Assembly: GCA_030824555.1 (NCBI GenBank)
Contig: JAVBXK010000012.1
Location: 1-45,404, forward strand
Direction of reading: 5' to 3'
Length of the DNA stretch: 45,404 nt
From: a bacterium
GTDB taxonomy: Bacteria; Pseudomonadota; Gammaproteobacteria; Burkholderiales; Burkholderiaceae_C
Shown: piece after piece, positions 11,717 to 18,796 of the stretch
How positions within the stretch are numbered: position 1 is the first letter of the stretch
How the letters are laid out: each line of letters starts with the position of its first letter
Notes under the pieces: model-generated
What the model saw: only the letters and a program-made list of their open reading frames with translations
Told to the model about the DNA's origin: nothing
The model's database searches: none
Translations under genes and position numbers: made by a program

Positions 11717-12654
11717 GGTCGGGTGGATTCGATGGGGCGAACCCGTTGCTCGAAGTCGCGCACAAACACCCGGACGCTGGCGTAGTGCTCGTCATTGGCC
11801 GGGTGGAAGCGGGCGGTCTGCATGGCCAGGAGAATGGCATGCCCTTCGGGTGTGCTTTCCAGGCTTGTCAGCACCTGGACAATGCGCTCGGTGGTGTCGG
11901 TCGGCACGTCGTGGCGTGCCATCACCGAGTTGTTCACCAGCGGTGGGGTGGTGGCCAGCACCCGCAATTGGGCGGCCAGTTCCGGGTGGGTGTGCTGAAA
12001 AGCCCGCCATGGTGGGGGCCAGGTGGCGGCTGCGTCGGTCAAGCCGCGGGCCACGCTCATGATGGACGACTCCTGCGAGCCCACGTACACGTGTTCCACG
12101 TCTTTCATCACGTCCAGCCCGGCGGTGTGCATCAGCCACTGGGGCATGATGGCCGCCGCCAGGGCGGTGGGGGCGGGGTAGCTGACACGGCGCCCTTTGA
12201 GGTCGCGCACCTGCTGAACGGCGGAGCGGATCGGTACCAGCAGCAGGCCATGAAAGTCTTGTGCGTCACCGGCCATGGCCAGCACCCGGTAGCCCTGTTT
12301 CTGGGCCTGCAGGGTTTGCCAGGGGTTGGGCAGCAGCAGTTCGGGGCCGCGTTTTTCAATCTTGCGTTCGAATTCGGCATAGTCCCGCGAGGCTTCCAGC
12401 TCGAACCGTTGCCCCGGTATTTGCCTGTTCAGGTGGTCGACCAGGGGCTGGTAAGCCTGCACCAGCCGCGCCGGGTTGTGCAGCGGGTGCACGGCCAGCC
12501 GAATGACGTCGCTGGCCGCCCGGGCCGGCGCCTCTGCGTACACCGGGTCGGCGGGGGCCTGCGTGTCCGGGCTGCATGCCCCCAAGGTCCACGGCAGCAG
12601 CGCAACACTGGCCATCCGGCAAAACTGGCGGCGTGGCAGGGTGGCGAGGGGCAT
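11713..12654 (-). CDS. PhnD-like periplasmic substrate-binding lipoprotein
   Basis: The 313-residue product belongs to the PhnD/phosphonate-type solute-binding proteins. The core shows VIRLAVHPLHNP, YQPLVDHLNRQ, LLLPNPWQTLQ and DLKGRRVSYPAPTAL. The N-terminus has a twin-arginine-like RRQF and then a lipobox LGAC with Cys27, so it is probably a lipoprotein facing the periplasm. No ABC permease or ATPase gene is nearby. Instead its stop codon overlaps the start of the GGDEF/EAL sensor (ATGA), arguing for a signalling role, with the bound ligand reported to the sensor. ATG 12654 puts the signal peptide at the start; an in-frame ATG 37 codons upstream would run into the end of the previous gene. 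Ligand unknown. Confidence 0.87.
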   Translation of the reverse strand: MPLATLPRRQFCRMASVALLPWTLGACSPDTQAPADPVYAEAPARAASDVIRLAVHPLHNPARLVQAYQPLVDHLNRQIPGQRFELEASRDYAEFERKIEKRGPELLLPNPWQTLQAQKQGYRVLAMAGDAQDFHGLLLVPIRSAVQQVRDLKGRRVSYPAPTALAAAIMPQWLMHTAGLDVMKDVEHVYVGSQESSIMSVARGLTDAAATWPPPWRAFQHTHPELAAQLRVLATTPPLVNNSVMARHDVPTDTTERIVQVLTSLESTPEGHAILLAMQTARFHPANDEHYASVRVFVRDFEQRVRPIESTRP

Positions 12655-12694
12655 GGGCGGGCCTTTCGAGAAAAGGGCGTGCGTTCGCCCAGGG

Positions 12695-13762
12695 TCACAT
12701 GGGCTTGAAACCGCTTTGCTGGATGATTTTGCTCCAGGTGGTGCGGTAGGCTTTTTCGCGTTCACCCAGCTGGGTGCCGGTGCTGAAGCCCACGGTCAGG
12801 CCCATGGCGCTCAGGCGTTCTTTCACATCAGGCTTGGCAATGGTTTTGGCCACGGCGTCTGCCACACGGTCCAGTTCGGCTTTGGGCGTGCCTGCGGGGG
12901 CGAACAAGCCGTAAAAAGGCATGTCTTCCAGACCGCTCAGGCCCAGTTCGCTGAAGGTGGGCACGTCGGGCAGGGCGGCCTGACGGTGGCCACCCAGCAC
13001 GGCCACCACGCGCAGCTTGCCGACCTTGTGGTTTTCAATGAAGTCGGGGACCGAGGCCACGCCTGCCGCAATCTGGTTGCCCAGCATGTCGCCCATCATG
13101 GGCGCGCTGCCACGGTAGGGCGCGGCCACCAGGTCGAGGCTGTACTTCTGGCCGATCAGCTTCACCAAAAACTCAGGCGTGGACGCCGGTGCCGGGATGC
13201 CCACCGCGCCTTTGCCCGCGCCCGCACCCTTCACCCACGACACGTACTCGGCCACCGATTTGGCGGGTGTGCCGCCCGACACCGCAAAGGCGTTCACGAA
13301 GGTGGCAAAACCGGCCACGGGCACGAAATCGGTGGCGGGGTCAAAGCCAGGGTTTTTGGTGACCAGCGGCAGGATGGTGACGGTGTGGTCGTGCGACAAA
13401 AACAGCGTGGTGCCATCAGCCGGGGCAGCTTTGAGTGCCTGTGCGGCCAGTTGGCCACCCGCGCCAGGCTTGTTCTCCACGATGACGGGCTGGCCCAGCT
13501 CGTCTTTCATTTTGTCGGCCAGCACGCGGGCAATGGCATCGGTGCCGCCACCGGGCGGGAAGCCCACCAAAATTTTGATGGTTTTGCCGCTGTTATCGGC
13601 GTGGGCTGTGCCCACCGCCAGCAAGCCCGTGGCCAACACCGCGCTGGCGGCCAGTGCCGCAGCGGTTTGGGCAAGTTGCTTGCCGAATTGCCGACGTGCG
13701 GCATGCACACCGGCGCATGTGACCCCGGTTGCGGCCAAGGTGGATGAAGCTGACTTGCCCAT
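12695..13762 (-). CDS. Bug-family tripartite tricarboxylate receptor (TctC-like)
   Basis: A 355-residue periplasmic solute receptor. The signal peptide is long, with RRQF followed by a hydrophobic stretch ending GTAHA. Mature-region motifs are typical of the Bug family: ILVGFPPGGGTDAIARVLADK, quoted here in parts as ILVGFPPGGGTD and IARVLADK; VIVENKPGAGG; VPAPYRGSAP-type VAAPYRGSAP; and ALPDVPTFSELG. Members bind carboxylates or other small anions. No TctA/TctB membrane genes are present, as is usual for the many orphan Bug proteins in Burkholderiales. The PhnD-like gene starts 40 bases after its stop on the same strand, so it may be the first gene of an operon ending in the c-di-GMP sensor. 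ATG 13762 lies close after an AT-rich promoter-like stretch. Confidence 0.93.
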   Translation of the reverse strand: MGKSASSTLAATGVTCAGVHAARRQFGKQLAQTAAALAASAVLATGLLAVGTAHADNSGKTIKILVGFPPGGGTDAIARVLADKMKDELGQPVIVENKPGAGGQLAAQALKAAPADGTTLFLSHDHTVTILPLVTKNPGFDPATDFVPVAGFATFVNAFAVSGGTPAKSVAEYVSWVKGAGAGKGAVGIPAPASTPEFLVKLIGQKYSLDLVAAPYRGSAPMMGDMLGNQIAAGVASVPDFIENHKVGKLRVVAVLGGHRQAALPDVPTFSELGLSGLEDMPFYGLFAPAGTPKAELDRVADAVAKTIAKPDVKERLSAMGLTVGFSTGTQLGEREKAYRTTWSKIIQQSGFKPM

Positions 13763-13858
13763 GTTCAAAACCTCCAGTTGAAACTCAAAACCAAATTCGA
13801 AACGAGAGCCAAAACGATAACAGACGACGAAATTACAAAAACAATAGCTGACAGTGCA

Positions 13859-13892
13859 ATATATAAAAGCGCTGCGTGCACTTTTTATATGT
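13859..13892. terminator. AT-rich inverted repeat between MFS and Bug genes
   Basis: ATATAAAA at 13861-13868 pairs exactly with TTTTATAT at 13883-13890 over a G+C-rich 14-base loop. It lies 10 bases after the end of the MFS gene and about 100 bases before the Bug gene start, on the shared minus strand. It could end the MFS transcript, and its TATATT on the minus strand could serve as a -10 box for the Bug gene. Confidence 0.4.
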
Positions 13893-13901
13893 AAATCCGT
13901 T

Positions 13902-15197
13902 TCAGTGTGCGGTGGACAGGCGCTGTGCCCCGAACAGTGCGGCCATGGCCACCAGGCTGGCACCCAGCAACACCCACAGGCCCCAGGTGTAACCGGCAGC
14001 AGGCGTCCACAGCGCACCCAGCAGCCACGGGGCGGCGGCCCGGCCCAGGGCCGTGGGCAGGCCCAGCGCGCCGTTCAGGCTGGCCGCGTGTTCGCGGCTC
14101 ACGTATTGCGCCACCGATGTGCCTTTGACGATGGTCAGCATGCCGTTGCCCAGCCCGTACAGCGCCACGAACACAAAGGCCATGTACGGGTTGCCGTTGA
14201 ACCACAGCAGCGACGCCAGCAGTGACAGCAGCCCCAAAGGCATCAGCGCCGGTATGGCGCGGTTCACGTGGTGCACATTGGCCTTGTGCTCGAACAGGAA
14301 CAGCATCGACCGCCCCAGCACCTGCACCGCACCCATGGCGGCGGGCAGGGCCACGGTCCAGGCCGGTGCCATGCCACTTTCCAGTAGCAGGCTGATCAGG
14401 TGCGCCGCGATGGCCACGGTCACGCCCATCATCAGCACCTGGAACACACCCACCAGCGCAAACGCCGGGCTGCGCAGCGCCTGCAGGTAAGTGGACTTGC
14501 GGTTGCGCATGAACACCATGGTCGAGTCGGCCAGAAAAGGGTCTGCCGTGGGTCCCGGCGCGCCGGGGTTTGCGCCAGCCTGACGCCGTGCCTCGCGGCG
14601 GCGCTCCAGCACCGAGCGGGGCGCATGCCGCAGCAGCCAGGCATGAATGGGCACACACAGGCACAGCTGGCAAGCGGCCATCACCCACAGCATGTGCCGC
14701 CAGCCCACGGCGCCCAGCAACCACGCCATCAGCGGGATGAACACGGTGCTGGCCAGCCCGCCCAGAAAGGTGATGGTGATGATCTGCCGCCGAAAGGTGT
14801 CGGGAAAGCGCCGCGTCACCACCGCAAACGCGGGCGTGTACAGCGTGGCGGCCATGGCCACACCCAGTGCCACCCACGCGGCGCAGTAGGTCACCAGGTT
14901 GTGGGTCTGGCTGAGGGCCAGCAGGCCCACGCCGGCCAGCACCGAGCCGCCCGTCATCACCGCGCGCTCTTTGCCTGCCTCGATCCAGCGGCCCACGGGG
15001 TAGGCCGCCAACCCTTCTGCCAGCAAGGCCAGCGACATGGCCAGCGACACATCGGCCCGCGAAACCCCCAGCTCGGCCTCCACCGGCGTGAGCAGCATGC
15101 TGAACGCATAGAACACCGAACCCCAGCCGATCAGCTGGGCGAACGACAGCCAGCCGACGAAGGCGGCGGGGTTGGGGTGGATGGGGGTGTCAGGCAA
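13902..15197 (-). CDS. major facilitator superfamily transporter
   Basis: A 431-residue inner-membrane protein with about 12 hydrophobic segments. MFS signatures include GRWIEAGKERAVMTGG after the second helix, and a long polar central loop (about residues 195-240) between the two six-helix halves. The closest remembered relatives are unspecific MFS transporters of Burkholderiales; the substrate cannot be read from sequence. The start is TTG at 15197: no ATG occurs before the first helix, and AGGGAGGA lies eight bases upstream. The gene starts 38 bases after the end of the TOPRIM-like DUF4276 gene on the same strand but looks unrelated to it in function and composition. Confidence 0.88.
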   Translation of the reverse strand: MPDTPIHPNPAAFVGWLSFAQLIGWGSVFYAFSMLLTPVEAELGVSRADVSLAMSLALLAEGLAAYPVGRWIEAGKERAVMTGGSVLAGVGLLALSQTHNLVTYCAAWVALGVAMAATLYTPAFAVVTRRFPDTFRRQIITITFLGGLASTVFIPLMAWLLGAVGWRHMLWVMAACQLCLCVPIHAWLLRHAPRSVLERRREARRQAGANPGAPGPTADPFLADSTMVFMRNRKSTYLQALRSPAFALVGVFQVLMMGVTVAIAAHLISLLLESGMAPAWTVALPAAMGAVQVLGRSMLFLFEHKANVHHVNRAIPALMPLGLLSLLASLLWFNGNPYMAFVFVALYGLGNGMLTIVKGTSVAQYVSREHAASLNGALGLPTALGRAAAPWLLGALWTPAAGYTWGLWVLLGASLVAMAALFGAQRLSTAH

Positions 15198-15235
15198 TGT
15201 TTGAATCCTCCCTGCGGGGTACCAGGAACTGCGTG

Positions 15236-15874
15236 TTACCGGGGTTCATCGGCCAGACGTTGCAATGCACGATGAAGCACTTGAAAACTGACAGAATGGT
15301 TCCGTTGGGAGGAGAGTTGGGGGGCAATTCGCCGTGCACCATCGCGTTTGCCATATCCGGGCAACAGTTTTTTCAGTTCGTCAGAGGGGCTGCCGAGGGT
15401 GTCGGGACTTTTGAACTTGGCACTTCTGGCGTGCTTTGCCAGCCCTGGCTTGTCGAAAGCGGTGGCCACGGCCGCCATGTCACCCACAAAAAAGGACTCC
15501 AGCTCTCTGCAGGCGATTCGCACCACGGCTTCACCGTGCCCTGCTTGCTGGCACAGTTGCTTCAAATTTGTCTTGATTTGTACGCAATTGCCACTGTCTT
15601 GGTCCCTCATCACAATGAACCGGGAGTGCGGCAAACGCCAGTGCTTCAGCCGAGGCACCAGGCGCTTTTCCAAATCTTGCTTGCCCTCGAAAACCTGAAA
15701 GTGCAAGGTGACGTCGGGGGGCAAAAACGCAGGCAGGTAGCCACGCAAAAAATCTTCGGCCGAGGGCTCTTCCAGAAAGAACACCCAGTGGCGCTCAAGT
15801 TGTTCGCCGGGCCGCCCCAAGGACGACGGCACCCCCTCGGGGGGCCTGGCACAGCCAGGGTTGGGGGCACTCAT
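15236..15874 (-). CDS. DUF4276-like protein with TOPRIM-type acidic motifs
   Basis: The 212-residue product shows three acidic motifs as in small TOPRIM-type DUF4276 proteins: FFLEEPSAEDFL (E35/E36), VMRDQDSGNC (D91-x-D93) and CRELESFFVGD (E124, E126). TOPRIM folds usually bind metal and cut or handle nucleic acid. The start ATG 15874 overlaps the stop of the AAA ATPase gene as ATGA, so the two proteins are probably made together. This ATPase-TOPRIM pairing recalls OLD-family nucleases and the PARIS defence system (ATPase AriA with TOPRIM AriB of DUF4435). The first 25 residues come from a G+C-rich stretch unlike the rest (see 15832-15844). The functional start might therefore be later, for example GTG at codon 31. 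Activity is inferred, not shown. Confidence 0.7.
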   Translation of the reverse strand: MSAPNPGCARPPEGVPSSLGRPGEQLERHWVFFLEEPSAEDFLRGYLPAFLPPDVTLHFQVFEGKQDLEKRLVPRLKHWRLPHSRFIVMRDQDSGNCVQIKTNLKQLCQQAGHGEAVVRIACRELESFFVGDMAAVATAFDKPGLAKHARSAKFKSPDTLGSPSDELKKLLPGYGKRDGARRIAPQLSSQRNHSVSFQVLHRALQRLADEPR

Positions 15875-17070
15875 ATGGGATTGGCCCCTGTCAAGAGGTT
15901 GCTTTTCCACAGATAACCCATTTGGTCGCCTGCCGCCATGTAGGCCGCCACTTGCTCATCATCGGATGCGCGGCGCACGTCGGTGTAGCCGTTTTCCTTG
16001 ACCAGCCAAAATACTTCTTCCAAGGCCACTGCATTCAAAAAATCAGGCGAGTGCGTGGTCACAAATACCTGTCCGCCGCGTGCGGCGTAAGACCGGAATT
16101 CTTCAGCCAAATCCCACAGCAAAGAGGGGTACAGCTGGTTTTCAGGTTCCTCCACGCACAGCAAGGGATGAGGGGTGGGGTCATACAGCAGCACCAAATA
16201 GGCCAGCATCTTGATGGTGCCGTCAGACACAAACCGAGCCAAAAATGGGTCTTCAAACGCGCCGTCCTGAAACTTCAGCAGCACGCGACCTTCCTCGGTG
16301 GTCTTGGCCTCGACCTTGGACAATCCGGGAATGGTGTGTTTAAGCCGCTCCAAGATGGTGTCAAACACGGGGCGGTGTTGCTTGAAGAGGTACTCCACCA
16401 CAAGCGACAGGTTTTCACCCTCCCGCGACAAATGCTCGGCATAGCCAGCCTCTGCTTCAGGGCGGGCACGGTTGATGTGAAAGTCTGACAAATGCCAGTT
16501 TTCAATCAAATTTCCCAGTGCGACGACCGCAGGAAAGCGCTCGAACTGGGCCAGTCCCTTGATGGCCAGAATGTCCGGACTTTTCAGTGTCTGGGTCTCA
16601 CGGCGAAGCTGCTTTTCATCGCTTACCGAGTCCAGCTCGTTGGTCACGGCCTCGCCCACGCCCATTGAGAAATCCAAAAACCGCCAGGGTTTACCCCGGC
16701 TGCCCCGGCGGTATTGCAGAACCTCTCGCGTGACCACCGGACGGCCCTGTGGATCATCAATGTGCAACTCGTAAGTGATCAGACGGGAGCGACCATCTGC
16801 CAGCGTGGCTCGCAGCTTCAGTTCGATTTCCACCGGACCGGTGCAGCCCCGGCTGCGCACTTCGGTCAAGCCACGGCTACCACCCAAACGACCCAGCGCT
16901 GCCGACACGTTGGTGGTCATGGCATCGCGAAGAAAGGCAAATGCAGCGTACAGCGTGCTTTTGCCCGTGCCATTGGCCCCCACCATCACGCAAAAACGCG
17001 GGATGTCTTTGAGGTGAATATGCTTGAACGCCCGGAAATTCCGCAGGCGAATGGCTTCGATGTGTTGCAT
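15871..17070 (-). CDS. AAA family ATPase (AAA_21/OLD-like), defence candidate
   Basis: A 399-residue ABC/SMC-like ATPase. It opens with IRLRNFRAFKHIHL, typical of RecF/OLD-like ATPases. Walker A is GANGTGKST at residues 31-39. The segment DGTIKMLAYLVLLYD occupies the signature region, Walker B is LLCVEEPEN near residues 303-311, and the H-switch is VFVTTHSPDFLN. There is no fused TOPRIM domain; that function seems to be supplied in trans by the overlapping downstream DUF4276 protein. The HEPN-motif, DUF4160 and DUF2442 genes lie upstream on the same strand. I think this is a phage-defence or toxin-type pair, but the substrate is unknown. ATG 17070 gives the expected N-terminus; its ribosome site (GGAG, distant) is weak. 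Confidence 0.85.
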   Translation of the reverse strand: MQHIEAIRLRNFRAFKHIHLKDIPRFCVMVGANGTGKSTLYAAFAFLRDAMTTNVSAALGRLGGSRGLTEVRSRGCTGPVEIELKLRATLADGRSRLITYELHIDDPQGRPVVTREVLQYRRGSRGKPWRFLDFSMGVGEAVTNELDSVSDEKQLRRETQTLKSPDILAIKGLAQFERFPAVVALGNLIENWHLSDFHINRARPEAEAGYAEHLSREGENLSLVVEYLFKQHRPVFDTILERLKHTIPGLSKVEAKTTEEGRVLLKFQDGAFEDPFLARFVSDGTIKMLAYLVLLYDPTPHPLLCVEEPENQLYPSLLWDLAEEFRSYAARGGQVFVTTHSPDFLNAVALEEVFWLVKENGYTDVRRASDDEQVAAYMAAGDQMGYLWKSNLLTGANPI

Positions 17071-17151
17071 GTCTCAGGTGGCTCCAGGCCGGTGCTGCTG
17101 GCACCGCAGTGTTCATTTTGCGCTTTGACACAAATGCCCCATGCTGAGACA

Positions 17152-17433
17152 TCAAGCCGTCACCGCGTTGCGCTGAGTCAGGTCAGGCGCGCCAGCCAGC
17201 AGCCCGGCCACAGAGATGTCTTCGTCCAACGCATCCCAATGCAGGCCGCAGCTGCTCAAATCGACTTGGGGCCGTTGCTCGGGGCTGGCGTGCAACAACC
17301 GTGGAAACCAAGCCAGTGGGACCGAAATTTTTCGGCCATCGGACAGGCCGACGGTCAGGCTGTCTTCGTCAAACGAGATGGCTTCAGGCGAAATGTTCAC
17401 GTTGCGCCTCAATGCGTCACTGTCAGATGGCAC
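17152..17433 (-). CDS. DUF2442 protein, second copy
   Basis: The product is up to 93 residues. The core DGRKISVPLAWFPRLL followed by HWDALDEDISVAGLLAG matches the DUF2442 pattern. DUF2442 proteins often sit beside DUF4160 proteins, and such pairs have been suggested to be toxin-antitoxin-like; no activity is established to my knowledge. The start is uncertain. GTG 17433 has AGGAG only two bases away. TTG 17412 overlaps the stop of the previous gene, and GTG 17400 is also in frame. It ends 81 bases before the AAA ATPase gene. Confidence 0.72.
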   Translation of the reverse strand: MPSDSDALRRNVNISPEAISFDEDSLTVGLSDGRKISVPLAWFPRLLHASPEQRPQVDLSSCGLHWDALDEDISVAGLLAGAPDLTQRNAVTA

Positions 17434-17660
17434 AACTCCTTGACGCGGCTTGGTGAAAGTTCAAACCCGTTGGGCCAGCACAGCGCGCCAGCCTCGATGA
17501 AGCAGCGGGTGAAGTAGCTCGCGTCTCGCAAGGGTTCCAGCATGGGGCCGCTGCGATGGGCAAGGTAGTCGGTTCCGTCAAACACGCCGCAGCTGCCGTC
17601 AGAAAACGACAATTCCAATTGGAAGTGCCCCACAGACTTTTGGTGCAAAACTTTAATCAC
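17409..17660 (-). CDS. DUF2442 protein, first copy
   Basis: The 83-residue product contains LELSFSDGSCGVFDGTDYL, PMLEPLRDASYFTRCF and ALCWPNGFELSP, the pattern of DUF2442 proteins of the DUF4160-linked type. I choose GTG 17660 because AAGGAG lies six bases upstream and the start overlaps the end of the DUF4160 gene by eight bases. That signals tight co-expression. An upstream ATG at 17693 is possible but has no ribosome site. Both DUF2442 copies in this run differ strongly in sequence, so they are not a recent duplication. Confidence 0.78.
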   Translation of the reverse strand: MIKVLHQKSVGHFQLELSFSDGSCGVFDGTDYLAHRSGPMLEPLRDASYFTRCFIEAGALCWPNGFELSPSRVKELCHLTVTH

Positions 17661-17919
17661 GGTCGGCTCCTTGAATGCGGTCCAGCGGCGCAAACGCCTT
17701 GGCCCGTGCCCAATTTTCCAGCAATTCTGTTTGATGCGTCATGCACCATTCGCGAACGATATTGGCTACTTTGCGAGGTAGCTCGCCCTCGCGGACGTTG
17801 CCTGAGGCAACCTCAACCAAAGCCTCGAAGCCTTGGTATTCGACATGGATGTGGGGCGGCGGGTGGTCATCGAACCACATGCGGATGGTGATGCCAAAAA
17901 ACACGGACAAGATGGGCAT
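17653..17919 (-). CDS. DUF4160 protein
   Basis: The 88-residue product begins MPILSVFFGITIRMWFDDHP and continues with PPHIHVEYQGFEALVEV, the hallmark of DUF4160. It ends with an acidic/aromatic helix region (VREWCMTHQTELLENW). DUF4160 genes are typically followed by DUF2442 genes, exactly as here. The pair is considered a possible toxin-antitoxin or defence-associated module, though its chemistry is unknown. ATG 17919 is preferred over a start 29 codons upstream. It lies only four bases after the end of the HEPN-motif gene and GAGGAA precedes it. Confidence 0.82.
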   Translation of the reverse strand: MPILSVFFGITIRMWFDDHPPPHIHVEYQGFEALVEVASGNVREGELPRKVANIVREWCMTHQTELLENWARAKAFAPLDRIQGADRD

Positions 17920-17923
17920 GGCT

Positions 17924-18796
17924 TCAAGTTCCTCGTGCTGATGGATAAACGCGTACCACTTCATCCCATTGTTCACGCAAGAGATTGCCGAGCGCTTCAC
18001 GTGCACGCGTAGCAGCCGCGTGACTGGGCACCAACGTTTTCACAATATTTGAAAGGCGGAGTGGAGGCTCTTCGTGCATGCGAACAGTCCAATTCCCCCC
18101 GTCTCTGACCAAGTTTGCCTGACCCCAGACGCCCTGTTCAAGATAAGGCGGCATGCGGTGCATGAACCGATCTCTGTATGAAAACACGGGATCCTCGTCC
18201 CGTTTTTGCGGGTAGATGGCTTCCACATCTTTTTTCAACCGGTTTGTGGCATCCCAACGTGCAGCCTTTTTCCACATGTCATTGAATTCAGGGGCCTTGC
18301 TATGGTCTTGACTTGCTGAAGCAATCTCAGACCCAATTGGCTTCAACAGCGCATCCACCTCGTCGCAGATTCGCCAAACTGCAAATGCAAATCGGCTTTT
18401 CAGCGCCATAGGCAAGTTCAAGGAGTGGTGCGCCAGTGGCGATACGACTTCCGTCAGTAGAGCCAAGCGCTCGTCCGAACTTGCCGAGCTGTCCAAGGAC
18501 ACCTGCCATGCTGACAGCCTGTCCAGGCAATAGCCAAGGTCGTTGACCTCGTTCGTCAAACGCCACCAGTGGGTTTCTGACGTTTCTCCCCAAGCGCCTG
18601 CCATTGTGTCGAAGACCAAATGGGCCGGTATCGGTACCGCGAAAGGCAATTGCGCACGACCGACTTCTGTGGGCAGTCTGTGCAGCGCGCTGCGGTAGCG
18701 GGCAAATCCAGCGCAGAGTGCAGCATCCCAGTCCGAGTCGGCAGGGTCAACCTCCCGTGAGGCTTGGATTGGTTGTTCGGCTGGGCGGGGGGGCAT
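17924..18796 (-). CDS. uncharacterised protein with HEPN-like R-x4-H motif
   Basis: I do not recognise this 290-residue protein by family. It is helical-looking, soluble and Trp-rich in the middle. Its most telling feature is SYRDRFMHRMPP, in which R208 and H213 form the R-x4-H pattern with a polar residue after the Arg. That is the motif used by HEPN RNases in toxin and abortive-infection systems. The remaining segment (about 60-205) has several predicted helices, fitting a HEPN-like bundle. Its stop lies four bases before the DUF4160 start, and the following genes overlap or abut. It therefore probably heads a minus-strand operon 17152-18796 or longer. Ribosome site weak. The function is inference from a short motif and context. 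Confidence 0.6.
   Translation of the reverse strand: MPPRPAEQPIQASREVDPADSDWDAALCAGFARYRSALHRLPTEVGRAQLPFAVPIPAHLVFDTMAGAWGETSETHWWRLTNEVNDLGYCLDRLSAWQVSLDSSASSDERLALLTEVVSPLAHHSLNLPMALKSRFAFAVWRICDEVDALLKPIGSEIASASQDHSKAPEFNDMWKKAARWDATNRLKKDVEAIYPQKRDEDPVFSYRDRFMHRMPPYLEQGVWGQANLVRDGGNWTVRMHEEPPLRLSNIVKTLVPSHAAATRAREALGNLLREQWDEVVRVYPSARGT

Noticed and set aside
10044-12062. Plus-strand open frame of about 670 codons opposite the GGDEF/EAL sensor
   Set aside because: Ser/Arg/Cys-rich translation without family features; the minus-strand genes have full domain structure.
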